From: CAZJAH01 sp964544155
GTDB taxonomy: Bacteria; Bacteroidota; Ignavibacteria; Kapaibacteriales; UBA2268
Assembly: GCA_964544155.1 (NCBI GenBank)
Contig: CAZJAH010000045.1
Location: 1-22,787, forward strand
Direction of reading: 5' to 3'
DNA length: 22,787 nucleotides
In this document: piece by piece, positions 1 through 6,569 of the stretch
Layout: every line of letters begins with the position of its first letter
Position numbering within the stretch: position 1 is the first letter of the stretch
Translations under genes and position numbers: made by a program
Notes under the pieces: model-generated
What the model saw: the letters and a program-made list of their open reading frames with translations, nothing else
What the model was told of the DNA's origin: nothing
Database searches by the model: none

Positions 1-21
1 AAAAACGTTTAGCCTTAAAAG

Positions 22-56
22 AAAAGCCCTTGCAAGTAGTTGGCCTGCAAGGGCTT
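22..56 (-). terminator. Intrinsic terminator of tRNA-Leu
   Basis: A perfect 11-bp stem (24-34 pairs with 46-56, core AGCCCTTGCA) encloses an 11-nt loop. Read on the minus strand it is followed by a TTTTCTTTT tract. It lies just downstream of the minus-strand tRNA, so it should end that transcript. Confidence 0.8.
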
Positions 57-71
57 AGGTCTTTTCAGGTG

Positions 72-157
72 TACTCGGAGTGGGACTCGAACCCACACGG
101 GGCGTAAGCCCCACAGGATTTTAAGTCCTGTGCGTCTACCAATTCCGCCATCCGAGC
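72..157 (-). tRNA. tRNA-Leu (anticodon TAA)
   Basis: Read on the minus strand, this is an 86-nt class II tRNA. The acceptor stem GCTCGGA pairs with TCCGAGT, leaving a G-U pair at position 1-72, with discriminator A. The anticodon stem-loop is CAGGA-CTTAAAA-TCCTG, giving anticodon TAA, which reads UUA/UUG leucine codons. A long variable arm (GGGGC/GCCCC with a TTAC loop) follows, then the T-arm GTGGG-TTCGAGT-CCCAC. The long variable arm and the anticodon together identify leucine. The CCA end is not encoded (CAC follows the discriminator), so it must be added by nucleotidyltransferase. A terminator hairpin follows within 20 nt. Confidence 0.96.
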
Positions 158-456
158 AAGAATACAAAAATAAGCATTTGCAGCATATTTATAAAATCTT
201 TTTTTCATAATTTATTATATGATGGATTTATCCGTCATTTTTAATAGATTAGCTGTAACTCTTTAATAGTTAAGTTGTCTAATATATGCAGTGAAATTCC
301 TGCGGTACCAATATTATTATTTAATATTAAGATAGCTATTTAGAGTAATTATTCAGGACAGGTGTAATTATTCAAAGCTACATACCGTCTGATTAATAAA
401 GAATGAACTGAAACTAAAATAAAGCCGGCTTCGTATAGCCTACAGGAGGTAACCCT
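158..456. other. AT-rich intergenic region with a direct repeat
   Basis: This is roughly 300 bases of AT-rich DNA between the divergent tRNA-Leu and the lipoprotein gene at 457. No coding potential is visible. Its notable content is the tRNA -7-like box at 165-172 and an exact 11-bp direct repeat, GTAATTATTCA, at 345-355 and 364-374. The copies start 19 bp apart, close to two helical turns, and sit about 85-110 bp before the lipoprotein start. That is a plausible regulator site, but it could be chance in such AT-rich DNA. Confidence 0.5.
165..172 (-). promoter_or_regulatory. Possible -7 box (TAnnTTTG type) for tRNA-Leu
   Basis: On the minus strand this reads TATTTTTG, an exact match to the TAnnTTTG -7 element described for Bacteroidota sigma factors. 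It would start transcription only a few bases before the tRNA 5' end at 157, giving an almost leaderless precursor. I see no convincing TTTG -33 element, so this is tentative. Confidence 0.3.
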
Positions 457-1831
457 ATGAAAAACTTATTAATGATAACGATCGCTTTAGCGGCCATAAT
501 AATTGCAGGCTGTGCAAGCGGTAACGGTTCCGGCGATTATTACGGATATTCCAATAACCGTTCAGCCGATGATGATTATAATGAAGCTACCGAAGTAAAG
601 GTTTCTTCAGATAATTCGCGTAAATCCGCAGAAAAACCACAGACGCTTGACGAACTTGACGGTTCTGACTGGCAGAACCCGATGGCAGAGGGGGGAGCTG
701 AATCCGGCCGAAGCTCAGGCCCGGATGAATCGGCCTGGCAGAATCCTGTTGCAGGCAATAGCTACACTGAAGAAGGCGGCAATACAACTGTCATAAACAA
801 TTATTATAATAATAGGCGTATGTATGTACCTGTGGTTGTTCCCTGGTGGAGCGGCTATTATGGAGGCTGGCTTTCCTATCCCCATGCTCACGTTAGTGTT
901 TATGTACACAGAGGGCATTACCGGGGGTATGACTGGTATGCACCCTGGTATTCTTACCATCCTTATCACGGCCATTACTGGATGGCATATTCACATTACG
1001 GATATCACAATTGGTACTATCAGCCTGTTTACACATATCATCGCAGACATATACCCGAAAGGACTTACAGGAATTTCGGCGTATCCAGGGGGGATTATTC
1101 CTATGTTTCGGACAGGCGCATGGGGGATTCCAGGCGCGAAGGCATATCCGGCAGATCAGGTTATACCGGCAGTGATTACCATGATTCCCGCAGAGCTGAC
1201 GTCCGTTCAGGTTTTGGAAATCAATCCGAAAGCAGGACCTCGGATGTTTTTAGAGAGTACGACAGAGTTGAAACCAGCCGCAGAGAAGACGCGCGAAGTA
1301 CAGGTTCAGGATCTTCTTATGAGGACAGGGGGTCAGACAGAAGAATTTACGAAAATTCACGAAATCCTGCTGAAACCACCAGCCCTGATAGAAATACCGG
1401 CGCTGAAAGAAGGTCGGCTATTAGGGAAAATGAAGGCACCCGTACAGGAAGAGGAGCCACAGGAACCGGCTCAGAGAGCAGTGGTAACAGCAGAAAAAGA
1501 ATTTACGAAAATTCACGAAATCCTGNNNNNNNNNNNNNNNNNNNNNNNNNNNNNNNNNNNNNNNNNNNNNNNNNNNNNNNNNNNNNNNNNNNNNNNNNNN
1601 NNNNNNNNNNNNNNNNNNNNNNNNNGCAGTGGATCCGGCCGTGGTACAGTTGGCAATTCCGGTTCAAATACGAGAAGTTCCGGCACTTACAGATCGGGCT
1701 CATCGGGCAGCAGTGGATCCGGCCGTGGTACAGTTGGCAATTCCGGTTCAAATACGAGAAGTTCAGGCAGAAGCTCAGGAAGTACAAGATCAAGTGGATC
1801 ATCACGTAGTTCCGGCGCCAGAGGCCGTTAA
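457..1831 (+). CDS. Tyr/Trp/His-rich, Ser/Gly/Arg-rich repeat lipoprotein (interrupted by assembly gap)
   Basis: A strong ribosome binding site (AGGAGG, 444-449) sets the start. Residues 1-19 form a lipoprotein signal peptide with lipobox I-A-G-C (Cys19). A first zone holds a WQNP motif twice. A strongly aromatic zone follows (about residues 115-200, after a VINNYYNN motif), very rich in Tyr, Trp, His and Pro. The remainder is low-complexity Arg/Ser/Gly/Asp. The motif RIYENSRNP occurs twice, 52 residues apart, before the gap at 1526-1625. After the gap the frame shifts by one, but the Ser/Gly-rich composition continues to a TAA at 1829-1831. The true gap must therefore be a multiple of three, and I treat this as one intact gene rather than a frameshift. 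I recognise no family. It is probably an extended surface or periplasm-facing lipoprotein. Only 15 nt separate it from the OmpP1-family gene, so they are likely co-transcribed. Confidence 0.75.
1341..1525 (+). repeat. 29-nt direct repeat within lipoprotein gene
   Basis: An identical 29-nt segment occurs at 1341-1369 and 1497-1525, offset by 156 nt (52 codons). It encodes the motif RIYENSRNP. The second copy ends exactly at the assembly gap, so the repeat probably caused the assembly to break there. Confidence 0.85.
1526..1625. other. Assembly gap (100 N)
   Basis: Exactly 100 N, the conventional placeholder for a gap of unknown length. It is flanked on both sides by tandem-repeat sequence of the lipoprotein gene. 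Frame continuity requires the real missing length to be a multiple of three. Confidence 0.98.
1626..1793 (+). repeat. 84-nt tandem repeat encoding 28-residue Ser/Gly units
   Basis: A 55-nt segment at 1626-1680 recurs identically at 1710-1764, a period of 84 nt or exactly 28 codons. It encodes Ser/Gly-rich units containing SGRGTVGNSGSNTRSSG. The first visible copy abuts the assembly gap, so further copies may be hidden in it. Confidence 0.9.
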
Positions 1832-1846
1832 CAAAGGAGTAAAATC

Positions 1847-3229
1847 ATGAAAAAAATTATTACATTGATTCTAATCAGCTTTTTTCCGGCATTGGCATTT
1901 GGCCAATATGTAGAGGACGCTCTCAGGTTCACAGAGGGAAACGGTATAATGACGCCGCGCGCCGCCGGATTTAACGTATCTTTTCATGGCGTATCCGATG
2001 ATATAGGCGCCATGATGTATAATCCGGCAGGCCTTACTCTGATCGGCAAAAGCGAGTTTTCTGTGGGTTTTGGCTTTACCCGGTATGACGCTGAAGCTGA
2101 TTACCTTAATAGTATGAATAAATTCGGAACTAATAACGAAAACATAACACATCTTGCCATATCGACTCCTGTCGGCGATCAGAAAAAAAATAGATCGACT
2201 ATTGCCATAGGCTATTTTCTGGAAAATGATTTCGAAAAAAACATTGAATTTTCCGCATTTAACGAGAATAATACTTATATAAGCGCCAGATCCGGCAGCA
2301 ATATGATGTATCAGCTTTTCCTTGCTAATGAAGAAGGTTTTACTCCTGTAAATGACAGCTTAAGCCAGTCATCATTCATTCAGGAAAAAGGCGGGCTTCA
2401 TAATATTACAGGAGCGGCTGCATTTGATGTCAGCCCGGTAGTTTCGGTGGGTTTTTCTATAACGGGCAAATGGGGTAATTTTGATTACATAAAGAGTTAT
2501 AACGAAAATGATGTTCTGAATGTTTATAATTCGCTTGAAGATGATTTCAGTAATGTGGACTTAAGAAGTTTTCAGTTAGAAGAAAGTCTCATGCAGGCGG
2601 TTTCAGGCATTACAGGTAAGCTGTCATTTCAGGGCAGAATACAGGAATTTATGCGCGTTGGCGTTGCTATAGAATTTCCTACATGGTATGAATTTGATGA
2701 AGAATTTTCACAGGATGCGACCGTTTACTTTGATAATGACGATAGTTATGATTATAATTCAAGCGGCTCTAATTCGTATAATCTCTCAACCCCGTTCGTT
2801 TATTCCGGCGGTATGTCGATCCACGGGGCAGGGCTTACCTTCGCGGCCGGTATCGAATATACTGACGCTACTCAGCTGGAATTCAGCGACGCTATTCCGG
2901 AAGTCGAACAATTGAATGTTCAAATTGTCAAAGAATTAGTAGGACAGGTTACCTGGGGTTTTGGTGTGGAATATCAGGTTCCGATGCTGCCTATCCAGGC
3001 AAGAGCCAGCTATAACAAAAAGACTTCTCCCTATTCTGATGATATTCCTAACGCCAACTTATCGGATTTTTCAATCGGAGGATCCGTGTTCTTCGATAAT
3101 ATAAGAATTGACGGAGTTATGAGATGGATAGATGTTTCAGAATCAAGGGTAAATTACGGTGATACCAGGTATATACTCAATAAACAGCCTTTTCAGCTAT
3201 CATTGGGTTTTACCTATAGATATAATTAA
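1847..3229 (+). CDS. OmpP1/FadL-family outer-membrane transport protein
   Basis: This 460-residue outer-membrane beta-barrel belongs to the OmpP1/FadL/TodX family, whose members carry hydrophobic compounds such as long-chain fatty acids across the outer membrane. Residues 1-19 are a signal peptide (cleavage around AFG|Q). The mature N-terminus has the family hallmark region: an N-terminal 'hatch' followed by DDIGAMMYNPAGLTLI (about residues 50-67), where the NPAG motif is typical. The rest shows alternating amphipathic strands and ends in an aromatic-rich terminal strand (LGFTYRYN), as expected for barrel insertion. AAGGAG at 1834-1839 gives a good ribosome binding site. It lies 15 nt after the lipoprotein gene and is followed by a terminator. 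The substrate is not evident. The acyl-CoA synthetase 3 kb away would fit fatty-acid uptake, but it is a separate transcript. Confidence 0.85.
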   Translation: MKKIITLILISFFPALAFGQYVEDALRFTEGNGIMTPRAAGFNVSFHGVSDDIGAMMYNPAGLTLIGKSEFSVGFGFTRYDAEADYLNSMNKFGTNNENITHLAISTPVGDQKKNRSTIAIGYFLENDFEKNIEFSAFNENNTYISARSGSNMMYQLFLANEEGFTPVNDSLSQSSFIQEKGGLHNITGAAAFDVSPVVSVGFSITGKWGNFDYIKSYNENDVLNVYNSLEDDFSNVDLRSFQLEESLMQAVSGITGKLSFQGRIQEFMRVGVAIEFPTWYEFDEEFSQDATVYFDNDDSYDYNSSGSNSYNLSTPFVYSGGMSIHGAGLTFAAGIEYTDATQLEFSDAIPEVEQLNVQIVKELVGQVTWGFGVEYQVPMLPIQARASYNKKTSPYSDDIPNANLSDFSIGGSVFFDNIRIDGVMRWIDVSESRVNYGDTRYILNKQPFQLSLGFTYRYN

Positions 3230-3266
3230 TACTATATAGACAAAAAATTAAAACAGAAATTTTATG

Positions 3267-3297
3267 AAAAAGGCTGCCTTATGGGCAGCCCTTTTTA
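3267..3297 (+). terminator. Intrinsic terminator after OmpP1-family gene
   Basis: A GGCTGCC/GGCAGCC stem (3272-3278 with 3284-3290) with a short loop, flanked by an A-run upstream and followed by CTTTTTAG. It ends the lipoprotein-OmpP1 transcription unit about 40 nt after the stop codon. Confidence 0.8.
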
Positions 3298-3462
3298 GTT
3301 CCGGCTGTATGGCCATACTCTTATAAAACCTGCTCCCTGCACAGTTAACTCAAAGAATCAACGCGCATCTGCAATCAGTGAATCAATTCCTTGGGGCGGA
3401 GCCGGTAATTAGTTAAAGATATAAATCATCTATTGATATATCTTATTGAAACCCGCGGAAAT

Positions 3463-3849
3463 TCAGACTCTGTCAATTACATTTTGAAGCATTTCCTTAA
3501 TTTCATTTGCGATATCTTTTAGTCCTTCATTATTAACTTCTGCCATTGAGGCAATAGGATTTACGGCGGATATTTCGACTAATCCTGGTTTTCTTTCCTG
3601 CACTATTACATTGCAGGGCAGCATTGTGCCAATTTTGTTTTCCTTTACCAGAGCTTTATGCGCGAAATGAGGATTGCAGGCCCCCAGTATCCTGTAATTA
3701 TAAAAATCCACATCGATCTTTTTTTTAAGAGTTGAAGTAACGTCGATTTCAGTCAGTACGCCAAATCCTTCATTCTTAAGCTCTTCAGTTACTCTTTCGA
3801 TTGCTTTTTCAAAATCGTAACTGACTTCTTTGCTGAAATAATAATCCAT
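3463..3849 (-). CDS. DUF302 domain protein
   Basis: A 128-residue DUF302-family protein of unknown biochemical function. The family core is clear: an N-terminal amphipathic helix and strand (KAIERVTEELKNEGFGVLTEIDV), the motif ILGACNPHFAHKAL (Cys58) and the motif IGTMLPCNVIVQE (Cys79). Both cysteines lie in the conserved family positions. There is no signal peptide, so it is probably cytoplasmic. I start at the ATG ending at 3849 because a GGGAG ribosome binding site sits seven bases before it. An in-frame ATG 33 nt upstream (at 3882) lacks such a site. The gene is divergent from the histidine kinase at 3968, with a 118-bp intergenic region. Confidence 0.85.
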   Translation of the reverse strand: MDYYFSKEVSYDFEKAIERVTEELKNEGFGVLTEIDVTSTLKKKIDVDFYNYRILGACNPHFAHKALVKENKIGTMLPCNVIVQERKPGLVEISAVNPIASMAEVNNEGLKDIANEIKEMLQNVIDRV

Positions 3850-3967
3850 TTTATTCTCCCAAATTATATGATTGTTTAGCAATATAAGCTACGTGTAATA
3901 AAATTCTTTATTTTTAATATCTTTTATGTAACTTAAATAGTTTATAAAAAAATGATTCGCAGTAAAA

Positions 3968-5977
3968 ATGGGGATATTCAGTAAAAGATCAGCCATTGCC
4001 ATGGCGGCAATATTAATAATGGGTATTGTAACACTGGCTTTCGTGCTTTTTGAAATAAGGCTTACTTCTAATGATCTGACTCGTATGCTGAAAAATGAAT
4101 CTGTGAACTTAGTTCATTCTCTTAAATCCGGTATTAGGAATAATTATCTTGCATCAAATCAGATACAGGAATCCCTTCTGGAAAAAATGAACACAGCCGC
4201 TGCCATTATTGAGGATATACTTCCGGAACCGGACAGGCAGGCTTTAAAAAAAATAACTGAAAACGCCGATCTGGAAAGTATTGTTATCATTAATAATACT
4301 GGTGCCATAACGGGTAGTTCCATTCAGCCGAAAAATAAAAATGTCCCTTCTTATTTTCTAGACAACTTAAAAAATATTCTGGGCGAGGAATATAAATGGG
4401 CTGAGCTGGGCGACATAACGAATCCGGTAAGCGGAGAAATATCATATTCACTTGTCAGAAGGGCAGGGAGCCGTTTTATTCTGGTATCTTTGAATAAACA
4501 AAAGATACTCGGGCTTCGCCGGAATCTGGGTATAGGGCGCCTTATAATTGAATTTGCCCGGAATCCGGATATAAATTATATTGCTTTGCAGGATACCTTA
4601 GGTATATACACAGCGGCAGGGATAAGTGAGCTTGAACCCATAAGGGATGATACCTTTCTTAGGAATGCTTTTGCGGCTGGAGGGCCCATGCACAGGCAAA
4701 TCCTCAGGAATGATACCGAATTGCTCGAAACAACAGATGCTATCAGCCTTGAAGATTCCAGGTTTCTTATAAGAATTGCACTTTCTATGGAGAGAATCTC
4801 TGAGATACGTTCAACCGCTATATTGAGGTCAGTACTTGTTGGAGCCGGTATATTCCTTACCGGATCTCTACTGATCATTTTTGTAACCACACGAAGAAGA
4901 ATGATTAGATTCCGGGGGGAAAAAGAGCGCGCGGAAAGCTATCTCTCAACTTTACTGGATAATATTAACGACGCGGTTATTGCCGTGAACAATCAATATA
5001 AGCTCATTGCTATCAATTCCACTGCTGCCGCACTTTTTGCTATTGATCAAAATGAAGCCGCCGGTAAATCTTATCAGGAAATCTTTCCTGAAGATGAAGC
5101 GCTGATAAAAAGGTCATTAGACAAAAACGCACCCCAGGCAGCAGGGTTACTATCATTTACCAACAATAATAATGAAAAAAAGATCATTGCTGCGGGAGTT
5201 TCTTTTTTGAAAAATGATAAAAATGAAACAGAGGCGGCCATTTCAATAATAAGGGATATAACAAAAGAAAAAGAAGCCGAGGAACAACTTCGCCGGGGTG
5301 AGAAATTAAGCGCTATGGGGCAGCTTGCCGCGGGAGTGGCACATGAGATCAGGAATCCCCTTAATTCCATTAATATTATAGCTCAGCGCTTTGAATATGA
5401 ATTTGAGCCGGAAGAGGATAAAAGTGAATACTATCGACTTGTAAAAACCGTTAGGTCGGAAGTTGCAAGGGTTAACAGAATAATTAGTCAGTTCCTCGAA
5501 TTTGCAAGGCCTTCAAGCCTCGAGTTAAAAGATATTTCCATTAAAGAGCTGATTGAAAAAAGCCTTAATCTTATGGATTCAAGAGCAGCGGAAAAAGGCA
5601 TAAATATAGAGGCAAAAACCGATGATTTATTAGTTAGAGCGGATGAAGACAAACTTCGTCAGGTCATGATCAATCTTATCCAAAATTCTATTGAAGCTAT
5701 GGATAAAGGGGGAAAAATCTATATATCATCAGAAAAAAAAGGCAACGAAACTATTATTAGAATTCAGGATACAGGCCCGGGAATACCTGAAAATAATTTA
5801 CCAAAGATATTCAATCATTATTTTTCAACTAAAAAGCAGGGCACGGGGCTGGGATTAAGTATCGTGAATAAGATCATTAATGATCACGGCGGCAGCATTA
5901 AAGCCGGAAACACAAAATCGGGCGCTGAATTTGTTATCTCCCTTCCCTTCCGCAACGATATTGACGAGAATGATTGA
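3968..5977 (+). CDS. Membrane sensor histidine kinase with PAS domain
   Basis: This 669-residue protein phosphorylates itself on His and passes phosphate to a response regulator not present in this window. Transmembrane segments lie near residues 9-29 and 284-307, enclosing a roughly 250-residue periplasmic sensor region. A PAS domain follows (about 322-430, with LLDNINDAVIAVNN). The HisKA domain carries the phospho-acceptor His459 in the motif AAGVAHEIRNPLNS. The HATPase domain shows the N box (INLIQNSIEAM), the G1 box (DTGPGIP), the F box and the G2 box (GTGLGLSIV). This architecture resembles NtrB/AtoS/ZraS-type kinases, which often work with sigma-54 activators, and a sigma-54 promoter lies just downstream. 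That link is inference. The start has no strong ribosome binding site. The Hpt gene at 17817 need not be related. Confidence 0.92.
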   Translation: MGIFSKRSAIAMAAILIMGIVTLAFVLFEIRLTSNDLTRMLKNESVNLVHSLKSGIRNNYLASNQIQESLLEKMNTAAAIIEDILPEPDRQALKKITENADLESIVIINNTGAITGSSIQPKNKNVPSYFLDNLKNILGEEYKWAELGDITNPVSGEISYSLVRRAGSRFILVSLNKQKILGLRRNLGIGRLIIEFARNPDINYIALQDTLGIYTAAGISELEPIRDDTFLRNAFAAGGPMHRQILRNDTELLETTDAISLEDSRFLIRIALSMERISEIRSTAILRSVLVGAGIFLTGSLLIIFVTTRRRMIRFRGEKERAESYLSTLLDNINDAVIAVNNQYKLIAINSTAAALFAIDQNEAAGKSYQEIFPEDEALIKRSLDKNAPQAAGLLSFTNNNNEKKIIAAGVSFLKNDKNETEAAISIIRDITKEKEAEEQLRRGEKLSAMGQLAAGVAHEIRNPLNSINIIAQRFEYEFEPEEDKSEYYRLVKTVRSEVARVNRIISQFLEFARPSSLELKDISIKELIEKSLNLMDSRAAEKGINIEAKTDDLLVRADEDKLRQVMINLIQNSIEAMDKGGKIYISSEKKGNETIIRIQDTGPGIPENNLPKIFNHYFSTKKQGTGLGLSIVNKIINDHGGSIKAGNTKSGAEFVISLPFRNDIDEND

Positions 5978-5983
5978 TTGTTA

Positions 5984-5997
5984 CGACAAAATTGTCG
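5984..5997. promoter_or_regulatory. Candidate upstream activator dyad for the sigma-54 promoter
   Basis: A short inverted repeat, CGACA-AAAT-TGTCG, lies in the kinase/small-protein intergenic region. It is centred about 74 bp upstream of the -24 GG of the sigma-54 promoter, a normal distance for a bacterial enhancer-binding protein site. The hairpin is too weak, and lacks a directly following T-run, to be a good terminator. Confidence 0.35.
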
Positions 5998-6062
5998 ATA
6001 TATCTTTAAGGATTTTTTAAATATTTTAGCTAAATGCTTAAGTAGTATAGGCTTATGATTTT

Positions 6063-6078
6063 TGGCACGAACCTTGTA
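6063..6078 (+). promoter_or_regulatory. Sigma-54 (RpoN) -24/-12 promoter
   Basis: TTGGCACGAACCTTGT matches the sigma-54 consensus TGGCACG-N4-TTGC at all but the last C (T here). The GG (6064-6065) and the downstream G (6076) keep the required 10-bp spacing. The predicted start is near 6088, giving a leader of about 46 nt to the ATG at 6134. I saw no other equally good match in an intergenic region of this window. Confidence 0.7.
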
Positions 6079-6133
6079 TATTATTAATCAGAAATAAAAA
6101 TTTCTAGAACAAATTTAATTAAGAGGTATTATC

Positions 6134-6487
6134 ATGAAAAAGTTTTTGGCTGCTGCATTAGTAGCAATGATCTTTGGCTTAGGCTTTAACCTTGCAGAAC
6201 TTGACGCGCAGAGCCCAAAAGGAAAGCAGCAGGGAGCTAATTACACAGACGAAAATAACAACAACGTTTGCGACAATTACGAAAACGGCAAACGAGGCCC
6301 CAATTTTGTGGACAAAGACGGCGACGGTGTTTGTGATAATCAAGGCAGGGGTATGAAAAGAGCAAATTTCGTGGATAAAGACGGTGACGGTGTTTGCGAT
6401 AACAAAGGCAAAGGTAAAGGAAAAGGCTGCTGCAACGGCAAAGGACGTGGCAATGGAAATGGTAACGGAAACGGCAATGGAAAATAA
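6134..6487 (+). CDS. Small secreted protein with DxDGDGVCDN repeats and Gly/Asn/Lys tail
   Basis: This 117-residue exported protein has a signal peptide (about residues 1-25, cleavage near LDA|Q). Three units of about 21 residues follow. The first is degenerate (YTDENNNNVCDN), and the next two contain the identical FVDKDGDGVCDN. The D-x-D-x-D-G spacing matches calcium-coordinating loops as in EF-hands and thrombospondin type 3 repeats, with Cys at loop position 8, so metal binding is likely. The C-terminus has a CC pair and a long Gly/Asn/Lys-rich tail. An AAGAGG ribosome binding site precedes the ATG. The gene stands alone behind a sigma-54 promoter and ends in a strong terminator, so it is a single-gene, dedicated regulon member. 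The function is unknown. Periplasmic metal binding or an assembly role are guesses. Confidence 0.8.
   Translation: MKKFLAAALVAMIFGLGFNLAELDAQSPKGKQQGANYTDENNNNVCDNYENGKRGPNFVDKDGDGVCDNQGRGMKRANFVDKDGDGVCDNKGKGKGKGCCNGKGRGNGNGNGNGNGK
6309..6420 (+). repeat. 63-nt tandem repeats in the DGDGVCDN protein
   Basis: Consecutive 63-nt (21-codon) units encode NFVDKDGDGVCDN. The two best-conserved copies differ mainly at synonymous positions (for example GACGGCGAC versus GACGGTGAC), which suggests selection on the protein rather than a very recent duplication. Confidence 0.7.
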
Positions 6488-6513
6488 CCATTAGTCCGGT
6501 TATTTGAACATAA

Positions 6514-6554
6514 AATGCCGCCATCTCATTGAAATGGCGGCATTCCTTTTCTAT
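6514..6554. terminator. Terminator, probably shared by convergent genes
   Basis: A perfect 11-bp stem (6514-6524 with 6534-6544, AATGCCGCCAT) has a 9-nt loop. On the plus strand CCTTTTCTATT follows. On the minus strand ATTTTATG follows, weaker but usable. It lies between the convergent stops at 6487 and 6570. Confidence 0.8.
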
Positions 6555-6569
6555 TATCATCTAAAACTG

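Noticed and set aside
1503..1831. Apparent frameshift/pseudogene in the Ser/Gly-rich lipoprotein
   Set aside because: The frame change coincides exactly with a 100-N placeholder inside a tandem repeat, and composition continues in the other frame to a proper stop. It is an assembly artefact.
3618..3634. TTGGCAC on the minus strand as a second sigma-54 promoter
   Set aside because: It is inside the DUF302 gene and the GG-N10-GC spacing is not met.
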